Notes under the pieces: generated by a model | What the model saw: the letters and a program-made list of their open reading frames with translations, nothing else | Databases searched by the model: none | Told to the model about the DNA's origin: nothing | Assembly (NCBI GenBank): GCA_947311285.1 | Contig: CAMZKS010000029.1 | Span: 1-9,007, forward strand | Source: an uncultured bacterium | Lineage (GTDB): Bacteria; Patescibacteriota; Gracilibacteria; UBA4473 | Reading direction: 5' to 3' | Length of the DNA stretch: 9,007 nt | Part shown: piece after piece, positions 1 to 6,484 of the stretch | Position numbering within the stretch: position 1 is the first letter of the stretch | How the letters are laid out: each line of letters starts with the position of its first letter | Position numbers and translations under genes: made by a program

Positions 1-738
1 CTAACCCCTGAGTCTCAAGAAAAACTAGCCCAAAAAAAATATCTTGAATTATTAGATCCTAAAAGTGAAGATGAAGAAATTTTAGTGCAAATGGCACCGA
101 AAATTACTGACTTTTTGAGTGACGAATCTCGTCAATTCTTTGATGACGTACAAGAATATCTCAACAGTTTTGGTATTAAGTACACGATTGACTACAGCTT
201 AACTCGTCCGCTAGATTACTACACTAACACGGTGTTCGAGTTTCATGAAATTGGCAATAAAAACAAAGTCTTAGTAGGAGGACGTTACGACGGCTTGATT
301 GAAAAAATGGGAGGCGTAAACCAAGGAGGTGTAGGATTTGCCGCCGGAGTTGATAGAATTATTGGTTTAATGAAAGAAGAAGGTATTGAAGTTCCGGTAA
401 AAGATAATCTGCAAATTTTCTTAGCAGCAACGGGACCGGTTGCCAAAAAACACGCTTTGCCCATCTTAATTAAACTTCGAGAACATGGCTACCATGCTGT
501 TGGGGTACTAGGAAGAACCTCTATGCAAGAGCAACTGGAAAGAGCCCAAAAATTTAACGTTCCTTACACGCTACTTATGGGGGACCTTGAAGTAAAAAAG
601 AAACAATTGATTGTTCGTAACATGGAAACCGGTAAACAGATCTGGATTGATAAAGACACGGTACTTGAGCACATGGATGGATTACTAGGCAAGCAAGTGA
701 GCTTAGACAACACTAAAGACTTTTTAGGACACAACTAA
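1..738 (+). CDS. hisS: Histidyl-tRNA synthetase, C-terminal part (5' end outside window)
   Basis: This cytoplasmic class II aminoacyl-tRNA synthetase charges tRNA-His with histidine using ATP. The frame is open from base 1, giving 245 residues; the bacterial enzyme is usually a little over 400, so the N-terminal catalytic half, with motifs 1 and 2, is missing. Visible in order: the end of the insertion region (LLDPKSEDEE, about residues 17-26), the histidine-binding HisA motif LTRPLDYYTNTVFEF (67-81, with the family arginine at 69), the HisB motif GGRYDGL (93-99), motif 3 GVGFAAGVDRI (110-120), and the anticodon-binding domain (about 137-230). HisA reads TRPLDYY where many bacteria have VRGLDYY; the arginine and tyrosines are kept. 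A GTG at 85 lies inside the gene and is not the start. A possible weak terminator and a new promoter follow, so the next gene is probably a separate unit. Confidence 0.96.
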   Translation, partial: LTPESQEKLAQKKYLELLDPKSEDEEILVQMAPKITDFLSDESRQFFDDVQEYLNSFGIKYTIDYSLTRPLDYYTNTVFEFHEIGNKNKVLVGGRYDGLIEKMGGVNQGGVGFAAGVDRIIGLMKEEGIEVPVKDNLQIFLAATGPVAKKHALPILIKLREHGYHAVGVLGRTSMQEQLERAQKFNVPYTLLMGDLEVKKKQLIVRNMETGKQIWIDKDTVLEHMDGLLGKQVSLDNTKDFLGHN

Positions 739-763
739 AACTAACTTTTTTAAGGCCAACTTT

Positions 764-803
764 AAGCCCTCTATTCTCGAATTTTGGGGGTTTTGTTGTA
801 TTT
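764..803 (+). terminator. Possible weak intrinsic terminator after hisS
   Basis: AAGCCCTC (764-771) can pair with GGGGGTTT (786-793), giving 8 pairs of which two are G-U, around a 14-nt loop. Inside that loop ATT and AAT could also pair. The downstream bases TTGTTGTATTT are T-rich. The position, 26 bases after the hisS stop, suits a terminator, but the stem is weak and the T-run interrupted. It also touches the -35 box of the next promoter. Confidence 0.3.
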
Positions 804-824
804 AGACACAAAATGAGGTATAAT
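796..824 (+). promoter_or_regulatory. Sigma-70-type promoter of the 848-1606 gene
   Basis: TTGTAT (796-801) and a perfect TATAAT (819-824) are separated by the ideal 17 bases. The predicted start of transcription is near 831, leaving a leader of about 17 nt (ATCAAGTTTTAAAAAAC) with no Shine-Dalgarno sequence. The perfect -10 box and spacing make this the most convincing promoter in the window. Confidence 0.75.
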
Positions 825-847
825 AGTCTAATCAAGTTTTAAAAAAC

Positions 848-1606
848 ATGAAATTCATTCAACACATTCCGGCTCAAACAACTAGTAAATTTATTTACCG
901 AGGTGGTGAAACCATTAAAGGAGAAAACGAGACGGTTGAAATTCAAGGTGAAGAAGCTCGAGCAGAGCTTGAAGCTTTACGAAAAGAATATGGAGAGTCA
1001 TTGGAACTTGAAAATAATATTTCAAGAACTCTGGCAGGGAGCGACGCGCTATTAAAAGAAGTTCTTTCTGATTTAATCAGTCAAGGACTAAATCCTGACA
1101 TGATTCTACAAACAAATCTTAATTTAGAAGGTAACACGATTCGATTTGGGGCAGCAGGCCCAGTAGAAGATCCTTTATCTAAAATTCGTCCACCAGCTCG
1201 ACCAGATAATCTTGTTACGGAGCCTGCTGTTGTGGCTGAGACGGAGGCGGAGGCTGAAACAGTGGTGCCTAGCACGCCAAAAAGCAGAGCCGAAGCGGCC
1301 ATTGAAGCCATGGAACCATTAGATTCGGTAGAAGCGAAAATCACAGGTGCTGGCCTATTAAGAGCCTTACAAGGCCTTGGGTTATCTGGCACCGAGCGAA
1401 ATGCTGTCAACTTATTACTGAAGCCAAAATTTAATACAAATCAATTTTGGAAAGGAGATAAAGTTTTACTTAATAAACCTAAAAATGGTTCTTTAGAAGT
1501 TCGAATTACGAGAGGTGGAGAAGATCTTGGAATCTTCACTTTCCCTGAAAGAGAGGGATCCGCTATTCAACTTGGTAGCAATATAGAAATTGCCTCTTCT
1601 AATTAA
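848..1606 (+). CDS. Hypothetical protein, 252 aa, two regions joined by an acidic Ala/Pro/Val linker
   Basis: I do not recognise a family. No signal peptide or membrane segment is visible, so the protein is probably cytoplasmic. Residues 1-105 look folded: a beta-rich start (FIYRGG, TVEIQG) and helices (about 35-50 and 64-80), followed by NLNLEGNTIRFGAAGPVEDP. Residues about 108-158 form a low-complexity linker rich in Pro, Ala, Glu and Val. Residues about 160-252 form a second compact region containing GLGLSGTERNAVNLL and QFWKGDKVLLNKPKNG, ending in predicted beta strands. The GDKVLL stretch faintly recalls the end of LysM repeats, but this is too weak for an assignment. The ATG at 848 is the first in frame after a strong promoter; no Shine-Dalgarno precedes it. 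The gene appears monocistronic, ending at a strong hairpin shared with the convergent operon. A real gene is supported by its promoter, terminator and length. Confidence 0.85.
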   Translation: MKFIQHIPAQTTSKFIYRGGETIKGENETVEIQGEEARAELEALRKEYGESLELENNISRTLAGSDALLKEVLSDLISQGLNPDMILQTNLNLEGNTIRFGAAGPVEDPLSKIRPPARPDNLVTEPAVVAETEAEAETVVPSTPKSRAEAAIEAMEPLDSVEAKITGAGLLRALQGLGLSGTERNAVNLLLKPKFNTNQFWKGDKVLLNKPKNGSLEVRITRGGEDLGIFTFPEREGSAIQLGSNIEIASSN

Positions 1607-1622
1607 ATTTACTACAAATACT

Positions 1623-1651
1623 AAAAAGCCCCGCAGTGCGGGGCTTTTTTT
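1623..1651. terminator. Strong bidirectional Rho-independent terminator
   Basis: AAAAAGCCCCGC (1623-1634), loop AGT (1635-1637), GCGGGGCTTTTT (1638-1649), then more T to 1651. The GC core is 7 perfect pairs, extended to 12 by A-T pairs. On the plus strand it lies 17 bases after the stop of the 848-1606 gene. On the minus strand the stop codon of the 1650-3554 gene (1652-1650) lies in the A/T arm, so it serves both convergent transcripts. The GC-rich core stands out in AT-rich surroundings. Confidence 0.93.
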
Positions 1652-3554
1652 ATTGTTGGTGTATAACTTCTTGCGTAGCAGTATCAATATCAACACCACC
1701 ATTCGGTAAGGCTCTAATCTCATAACCTACAAAGTACACAGTACCCCCTTGCTCTACTCGAATTACAACCTGACTCCCCGGTTCAAGATTTACACTTGTA
1801 TTAAAGTTACTCGAACCGTTAACCATAACATTTAAAGGGCCTCTTTCTATATTCAAGCTTCCATCAGGATTAAGCACATAAGCTTGTCCGTTGGTAAGTT
1901 TATTCATTTGCGTAATTACATCAATTGTATCTCCCCCATCAACTACCGTTTCAACCGTAGCTGGAACTACTTCCTCCGCAACCACAGCTTTAGACACTAC
2001 TTCAATGGGTGCAACGGCTGACGTTGTATCAATATCTAGAGCCTCAAGCGCCGTAGGAGCGGCGGGAATTTCTGCAGAAATTTTCGCTAATTTTAGTGCT
2101 TGATCTGGCATTTCACTAACCCCAGAAGTTTCCGTTTGGAATGATGGCACACTTGGTGCCTCTGGTGCGGTTGTTTGAATTTCGGAAGCATCAACTGCGA
2201 TATTTTCAACACCTTTTCCCGCTAAAATAAACTTGAGTTTACTTACTAAGGCTTCATTAAAAACAAAATAGGGCACACTCTCGTCATTTGTTGTCGTCGC
2301 AAACTTAATTACCTTTACTAAAGTGGATTCCAGTTCCGCCTTAGATCCTATGGTACTTGGCAAATTTTTTATATGTCTACCATAGTTTTTCCGTAGATAA
2401 ACCGCTAAAGGATCCCATTGCTTTGAGTCTCCTGTAATTTCTTCGTAATAATTCATTGATTCACAGAATTCTTCGAAGTCTTTATTACAAACCAAAATCG
2501 TTGCTAAAGCGTGAGCGAGTGTTTCTGGACCGGATATCCCATCAATCTTAGTCCCATAACCCGAGCGTGCCCCCAGTGATTGAAACATCGATATTACAAC
2601 TGCCCCCCCTTCATCTAACACCTCTTTAATTAAAGATAAATTCCCAATCTCTTGGGGTGTTAAATCGGCAAATAATGGGACTCTCTCTTCTCCCGGAATA
2701 GTGTCAAATTTCGTCGCAATAGATGATAAGCTATTTTCGCTTAATGAAGCCCCTCCCTCCGAGTTATCCTTTACAAAGCTTGCCACCCCAGACACGGCTG
2801 GTTTCACTGGAAATTTTACTGCATGAACCGCATCTTCCGCCAAAAAATCAAAAGGGGGAACATCAATTCCTTCTGGACTGGCTAAAATAGTCGCAGATTT
2901 ACCCCCTGCTCCCATTGGAGGATTGTCTACAAAAGGGCTGCTTGTAATAACTGCTGGAACATTCCTAACTGGTACTGGTGGTTCTATAGCGACCGTTGCT
3001 TCTGGTTGAAGTAACTTCTTTTCTGGTAATAACTTTGCTACGGCCGTTACAGTTTTCATGGCTACCGATGCTGCAGGATCACTGTTAACTAAAGATTCCT
3101 CAGGAAGATTCTGCAAGCCCCTCTCTTGTAAAACAGCCAGGAAAATCCCCAAAACGATCCCAAGTCCTAGTAGACTTTTAATCTTATTTTCCATAACGAT
3201 ATCGAATGTCGTTTGACCCGTTTTTATTGATTTAGCTCGAATAACTAACGCAACTACTTGTATTTTGTTTTGAGAAAAACTTCCCGCTTGCCCTAAATGG
3301 CCAAGCACGCTGTCAATTTTTTCTACGGGCAAAAATTTTAAGCCCTCTGAAAATTGCGCTAAATATTCTTTTTTACTCGCAATTTGATCAACAACTAAAT
3401 TCAGAGACTCTGTTTGCAAGAGTATAAAGGCATTCCAAAAAGCTGGTGCGTCCTCTTTTATCAATCTAGCTAAAAAATTTGGGTTTTCACCGTTTAAAAC
3501 TCTATTAAAAGCTTCATCATCAAATCCACTGAAACCGTCGATATCTGTTGGCAT
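1650..3554 (-). CDS. Hypothetical single-pass membrane protein, 634 aa, with a peptidoglycan-binding-like motif
   Basis: Not a recognised family overall. Residues 1-125 are a helical hydrophilic region with no signal peptide. Residues 127-142 (SLLGLGIVLGIFLAVL) form one membrane helix, with lysines at 124 and 126 before it; this suggests the N-terminus inside and the large remainder outside (inference). Residues about 150-290 form a Pro/Ala/Val/Ser-rich linker. A folded region (about 295-450) holds FQSLGARSGYGTKIDGISGP (324-343) followed by ETLAHAL. Its order of an FQ, a glycine, DGxxGPET and an alanine-containing helix resembles the PG_binding_1 fold (typical DGxFGxxT). A second Ala/Pro/Val linker (about 455-540) precedes a beta-rich tail (about 545-634) with TNGQAYVLNPDGSL and EPGSQVVIRV. 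Its start overlaps the upstream gene's stop by one base (TAATG), implying translational coupling and a shared function. The gene ends directly at the bidirectional terminator. Confidence 0.88.
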   Translation of the reverse strand: MPTDIDGFSGFDDEAFNRVLNGENPNFLARLIKEDAPAFWNAFILLQTESLNLVVDQIASKKEYLAQFSEGLKFLPVEKIDSVLGHLGQAGSFSQNKIQVVALVIRAKSIKTGQTTFDIVMENKIKSLLGLGIVLGIFLAVLQERGLQNLPEESLVNSDPAASVAMKTVTAVAKLLPEKKLLQPEATVAIEPPVPVRNVPAVITSSPFVDNPPMGAGGKSATILASPEGIDVPPFDFLAEDAVHAVKFPVKPAVSGVASFVKDNSEGGASLSENSLSSIATKFDTIPGEERVPLFADLTPQEIGNLSLIKEVLDEGGAVVISMFQSLGARSGYGTKIDGISGPETLAHALATILVCNKDFEEFCESMNYYEEITGDSKQWDPLAVYLRKNYGRHIKNLPSTIGSKAELESTLVKVIKFATTTNDESVPYFVFNEALVSKLKFILAGKGVENIAVDASEIQTTAPEAPSVPSFQTETSGVSEMPDQALKLAKISAEIPAAPTALEALDIDTTSAVAPIEVVSKAVVAEEVVPATVETVVDGGDTIDVITQMNKLTNGQAYVLNPDGSLNIERGPLNVMVNGSSNFNTSVNLEPGSQVVIRVEQGGTVYFVGYEIRALPNGGVDIDTATQEVIHQQ

Positions 3555-4867
3555 TATTTTTCTTGTTTAATAACTAGCCTAGAAAACACCTCTTTAAATT
3601 GCTCTGGTAACTTTTCACTTATTTTATCTATCCGGTCTAATAACAGTTCGTTATTTTCGTTTGTACATAATTTAATAAACAGCGGGGCAAGCTTCTCTGA
3701 AAAAAAAGCATCAAACGCCTTGTTCCCAGTAATACCTTCCTTTTGTAAAATATTAAGCATTAAAGCGAAGTGATCGTGATTTAAGGGGACCGTAAAATCT
3801 ATTTTCATTAAAGCTTCTCTAACCTGTTCTATGTCTACCAACCTAGCCGCTATTTTTAATGATTTCGTTTTAGGATCAGTCTTAATAACCTTAAGTGCTG
3901 ACGCTACTCTGTTTTTAATTTCTTCCCCTAATTGCTTTTTTCTTGCTCCTAAAGACTCTATAACTGGATCTAAAATCAGTATTCCCGCTAATACTAGTCC
4001 CTTAAAATGTGTGATTCTGGTTTCAATTAGATCTGGAACAAATGGTTCTTCTGTTGTTGTTCCGCCTTGCGCCCTTTGTTGTCGAGCTATTTCACGTTGG
4101 AGATCTTTGTACAAAACTTTAAGTACTCGACATTTTTCTGCTGGCATATCCCAAACGTTCTCTTTTAATAAAGTTTTAACGGAACTCTTAAACGTAATCA
4201 TTGGCCAAACTTCACCCTCTGCTGGGGTTAATTGATTGGTAATATTTGCGGCGGTTTGATCGGGGGGCTGCACAATATCTAGTGATTTTTTCAAAAAATC
4301 AGCATCCATTTGCGCCTTAAAACTTGGATTTTTTAAATCTTCTAGAAATCTATCTACTTTATCCTTACCAATTTTTTGAGCGAGAGCGTCTTCATCAATA
4401 TCTTCCATTTCAAAGTTTTCACCACGCACTAGCCGTGTTTCTAAGTATTCCAATTCACCTTTTTTAATATTTGATATTAAACTCTTAAAGGTTTCCCAAC
4501 CATTTTTACTAAGTGCTAAAGTCGATTTTCCGTTTTTATTAGTAGTAAAACCAGGCCTATTCTCCTCCGTCGCTAGAAGTACATTACAACCACCAGACTC
4601 TACAATTAATTTCAACATCTGATCCGTTGCAAATTCAGCTTCTTTCGCTATATACTCTGGACTATTCATAAATTTCGGTTGATTTGGGCGATCAATTTTT
4701 GGCACAACAGCATCAATTAGCTGTAAACATCTAGAAGATAAGGCTGATACAAATATACCTCCGTTTACCTCGGATGATTTATCCAAAGAAAATACGACGG
4801 GAGCCTCCTCGGGCCTTAAAGCCTCTGCTTGTTTTGGCAGTTCATGTTGTGGGACAAAATGCTTCAT
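3554..4867 (-). CDS. Hypothetical soluble helical protein, 437 aa
   Basis: I do not recognise a family. The protein is hydrophilic, rich in Lys, Glu, Asp and Leu, and predicted mostly helical. There is no signal peptide; the short hydrophobic stretch LVLAGILIL (291-299) is probably a buried helix rather than a membrane span. Residues 1-30 look flexible. Residues about 36-200 contain several helices and the acidic stretch EMEDIDEDALAQKIGKDKVD (153-172). A low-complexity stretch near 262-280 (RQQRAQGGTTTEEPFVPDL) separates an all-helical C-terminal half (281-437). The ATG at 4867 is chosen because a TTGACA promoter lies just upstream. It is the first gene of an operon with the membrane protein, linked by a TAATG overlap. 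The two may act together, this one in the cytoplasm or against the partner's N-terminal region (inference). Confidence 0.86.
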   Translation of the reverse strand: MKHFVPQHELPKQAEALRPEEAPVVFSLDKSSEVNGGIFVSALSSRCLQLIDAVVPKIDRPNQPKFMNSPEYIAKEAEFATDQMLKLIVESGGCNVLLATEENRPGFTTNKNGKSTLALSKNGWETFKSLISNIKKGELEYLETRLVRGENFEMEDIDEDALAQKIGKDKVDRFLEDLKNPSFKAQMDADFLKKSLDIVQPPDQTAANITNQLTPAEGEVWPMITFKSSVKTLLKENVWDMPAEKCRVLKVLYKDLQREIARQQRAQGGTTTEEPFVPDLIETRITHFKGLVLAGILILDPVIESLGARKKQLGEEIKNRVASALKVIKTDPKTKSLKIAARLVDIEQVREALMKIDFTVPLNHDHFALMLNILQKEGITGNKAFDAFFSEKLAPLFIKLCTNENNELLLDRIDKISEKLPEQFKEVFSRLVIKQEK

Positions 4868-4874
4868 CTTGCTT

Positions 4875-4902
4875 AAATTAAAACATCTAGATCTGTTGTC
4901 AA
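4875..4902 (-). promoter_or_regulatory. Promoter of the minus-strand unknown operon
   Basis: Read on the minus strand, a perfect -35 box TTGACA lies at 4902-4897. The best-spaced -10 candidate is TAATTT (4880-4875, 16-base spacer), which matches only three consensus positions. TTTAAT (4882-4877) fits better but leaves a 14-base spacer. With TAATTT, transcription would start at about 4868-4867, on or next to the ATG, giving a leaderless or nearly leaderless message. No Shine-Dalgarno precedes the ATG. The -35 box is convincing; the -10 is uncertain. Confidence 0.55.
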
Positions 4903-4904
4903 CA
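4885..4904. promoter_or_regulatory. Two short palindromes, candidate operator
   Basis: ATCTAGAT (4885-4892) is an 8-bp palindrome in the spacer of the minus-strand promoter. TGTTGTCAACA (4894-4904) is an 11-bp perfect inverted repeat (5-bp arms, 1-base centre) covering its -35 box. A repressor binding either would block the unknown operon. Palindromes this short occur by chance in AT-rich DNA, so this is only a candidate. Confidence 0.25.
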
Positions 4905-4953
4905 CATTTATTACATAAAAAAATATAACAACAAAAATAGCAAACCCACTTAA

Positions 4954-4982
4954 TTCACGCTTTACCAAAAGTTATCTACAAT
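4954..4982 (+). promoter_or_regulatory. Promoter of recR, predicted to give a leaderless mRNA
   Basis: TTCACG (4954-4959, four of six consensus bases) and TACAAT (4977-4982, five of six) are separated by exactly 17 bases. Only 7 bases (TTAAAGG) lie between the -10 box and the recR ATG at 4990, so transcription should begin at about 4989-4990, on the start codon. The AAGG abutting the ATG has no spacing and cannot act as a normal Shine-Dalgarno site. Confidence 0.6.
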
Positions 4983-4989
4983 TTAAAGG

Positions 4990-5595
4990 ATGCAAACTTT
5001 ACCCCAATCTATTCAAAACGCGATTGATGCTTTATCGGATTTACCTGGTATTGGCTCACGCAGTGCCGAGCGCCTGGTTTTCAATTTACTACGGAATGAA
5101 AGTGGGTTAGACCAGAAATTAGCTAAAGCCGTGGGCGCTCTAAAAGAAAATGTACGAGAGTGCCCTATATCGTTTAATTATTGCGATGGCGAAAACTGCC
5201 CTTTGGCCGTAAGTGCGAGCCGTAATGATCGAGTTTTATGTGTGGTCGAAACCCCAATGGATCTACTCGCCGTTGAAAGAACTAGTGAGTACAAAGGCCG
5301 TTATCATGTTTTACATGGAGCGTTGTCTCCGCTTAACAAGATTGGTCCCGAAAAACTGCGAATTAATGAATTATTAAATCGAGTGAGCGACAACGACAAA
5401 ATTGATGAAATTATTTTGGCCTTATCGGGAAATGTGGAAGGCGACGCTACCGCTTATTACTTGATGGACAAGCTAGCAGAACGATTTAAAGGCCGTGTAA
5501 CTCGACTGGCGCGTGGAATTCCAACCGGCGGCGATTTAGATTATCTTGATGCTGGTACGTTAAGTCGCGCTCTGATGGACCGAAGGGAGTTTTAA
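4990..5595 (+). CDS. recR: Recombination mediator protein RecR with degenerate zinc finger
   Basis: RecR, with RecO or RecF, helps load RecA on SSB-covered single-stranded DNA during gap and break repair in the cytoplasm. The 201-residue length is normal for the family. In order: helix-hairpin-helix DNA-binding motif (LSDLPGIGSRSAERLVF, 15-31); zinc-finger region (58-84); Toprim domain with CVVETPMDLLAVE (84-96) and LALSGNVEGDATAYYLMD (143-160); and the C-terminal signature VTRLARGIPTGGDLDYLDAG (170-189) followed by TLSRALMDRR. The finger is altered: family members have CxxC, eight residues, CxxC, whereas here C58 and C70 remain but the partner positions are S61 and A73, with an extra cysteine at C65. 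Spacing to C84 matches a normal RecR, arguing against a frameshift. The ATG at 4990 is the natural start, placing the HhH at the usual distance. A HAD gene follows by 4 bp, probably in the same transcript. Confidence 0.97.
   Translation: MQTLPQSIQNAIDALSDLPGIGSRSAERLVFNLLRNESGLDQKLAKAVGALKENVRECPISFNYCDGENCPLAVSASRNDRVLCVVETPMDLLAVERTSEYKGRYHVLHGALSPLNKIGPEKLRINELLNRVSDNDKIDEIILALSGNVEGDATAYYLMDKLAERFKGRVTRLARGIPTGGDLDYLDAGTLSRALMDRREF
5583..5589 (+). promoter_or_regulatory. Shine-Dalgarno site deciding a TTG start
   Basis: AAGGGAG at 5583-5589, inside the last codons of recR, lies 10 bases before the TTG at 5600. It is the clearest ribosome-binding sequence in the window. The alternative in-frame ATG at 5636 has none, so the TTG is preferred. 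Confidence 0.5.
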
Positions 5596-5599
5596 GAAT

Positions 5600-6430
5600 T
5601 TGCTTTTAGATGTAAAATCTTTAAAAGTAAACTTAATGACTAGTAGTGCAGAAGGTTTCAGTTCTGAAAAACTTGATGCTTTTTTAGGTGTAATGACGGG
5701 CAATCGTGCCCTAGAATTTGATGGGATTTTAAACCATGTACCAACCCCTCAAGAACTAAAAGCAATTGAAACATTACTCAGCATGGTTAGAGGTGTTACA
5801 GTAAAAATTAATCATTTCATTCTCGACCAAGATGGCCCACTTGGTGCCGCCTACGAAGGTATTTCCGCGAGAGATCAAGCCAATATTGAAGCGCTAAATG
5901 AAAATAATATTAGCACTGCCATACTTAGTAATAATGCGAACCCAGAAAAAGTTTCTCAGGCTAGGAATTTAGGCATTCCTATTTTTGGTGATAAAAATAA
6001 TTCCAAACCATTATGGACCGCCTACAAATCAGTCCTAAACCAGCTAGACTGGCCGGCACAAGAAACTGCCATGTTTGGTGATACCCCTGCCATGGATAAA
6101 CCACTTTTAGGATTAGGCTCTTCTAACCTAAATGTTAAAGACTTGGCCGCTCTTAAAACCCTTTTAACTGGGTGGACAGCCGCTAACGCGAATGATTATA
6201 CTGACAGAAAGTTAACTGAAACAGACTTTCATCCGAATCGAGATCAGGAACTGCTCGTCGCTAATTTTTTGGTGTTCCCCCAAAAAATGACACTAGGACG
6301 GGTTAACTTGAAAAAGGAAATGAAACGCAGATTTTTTAAGTTGCTCATTAATGCTCAAATAAAAGAAGTTTTAGAGCAGAACCAAAGCCTTATTCTTCCT
6401 CACCATATCGAACAAGGTTTAGCGGCTTAA
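5600..6430 (+). CDS. HAD-superfamily phosphatase, YqeG-like
   Basis: Predicted cytoplasmic HAD hydrolase, 276 residues. All four HAD motifs are present: motif I ILDQDGPLG (74-82; nucleophile D76, acid/base D78), motif II AILSNN (107-112; S110), motif III lysine K136 in NNSKPL, and motif IV MFGDTPAMD (158-166; D161 and D166). SNN after the second strand, KP, and GDTxxxD resemble subclass IIIA proteins of the YqeG/GEP4 type, some of which dephosphorylate phosphatidylglycerophosphate; the substrate here is not established. About 70 residues precede motif I and about 100 follow motif IV; the C-terminal stretch is basic (LKKEMKRRFFKLL, 237-249) and more than a minimal YqeG needs. The TTG start at 5600 is chosen for its Shine-Dalgarno and 4-bp distance from recR; ATG 5636 (residue 13) is the alternative. 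The gene meets the glycosyltransferase gene tail to tail, with no hairpin terminator between them. Confidence 0.85.
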   Translation: MLLDVKSLKVNLMTSSAEGFSSEKLDAFLGVMTGNRALEFDGILNHVPTPQELKAIETLLSMVRGVTVKINHFILDQDGPLGAAYEGISARDQANIEALNENNISTAILSNNANPEKVSQARNLGIPIFGDKNNSKPLWTAYKSVLNQLDWPAQETAMFGDTPAMDKPLLGLGSSNLNVKDLAALKTLLTGWTAANANDYTDRKLTETDFHPNRDQELLVANFLVFPQKMTLGRVNLKKEMKRRFFKLLINAQIKEVLEQNQSLILPHHIEQGLAA

Positions 6431-6484
6431 CCACGCTTTTTTCCACGCTCTCCACCATTGCACTTTTGGTATAAAGCTAAAAAA
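6419..6484 (-). other. In-frame coding-like extension after the glycosyltransferase TAG
   Basis: Beyond the TAG (6487-6485), the same frame stays open for 21 codons and then reaches TAA at 6421-6419. The translated tail ends IPKVQWWRAWKKAWLSR, with four tryptophans and several basic residues. It resembles a genuine amphipathic glycosyltransferase C-terminus more than random AT-rich spacer. If translated, the gene would overlap the 3' end of the HAD gene by 12 bases. Possible explanations are a recent nonsense mutation, stop-codon readthrough, a sequencing error, or chance. Confidence 0.4.

Noticed and set aside
1081..1410. Open frame of 109 codons on the minus strand inside the 848-1606 gene
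   Set aside because: It lies wholly antisense to a gene with its own promoter and terminator, has no promoter or ribosome site of its own, and its composition looks like a mirror of the Ala/Glu linker.
1428..1500. LysM-like repeat around QFWKGDKVLL in the 252-residue protein
   Set aside because: Only the GDKV-like ending matches; the rest of a LysM repeat is not evident.
1493..1723. Open frame on the minus strand running across the shared terminator
   Set aside because: It overlaps the ends of two better-supported genes and would read through a strong hairpin; no initiation signals.
1891..2103. Plus-strand Ser/Thr/Ala-rich open frame
   Set aside because: It mirrors the low-complexity Ala/Val/Pro linker of the minus-strand membrane protein; such linkers often leave open antisense frames.
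3831..4235. Plus-strand open frame of 134 codons inside the 437-residue gene
   Set aside because: Antisense shadow without promoter or ribosome-binding site; the minus-strand frame is far longer and has the promoter.
6431..6449. Direct repeat CCACGCT-TTTTT-CCACGCT just after the HAD gene
   Set aside because: Two short copies only; the repeat is better explained as the AWKKAW codons of the glycosyltransferase's downstream frame than as a mobile-element or attachment site.
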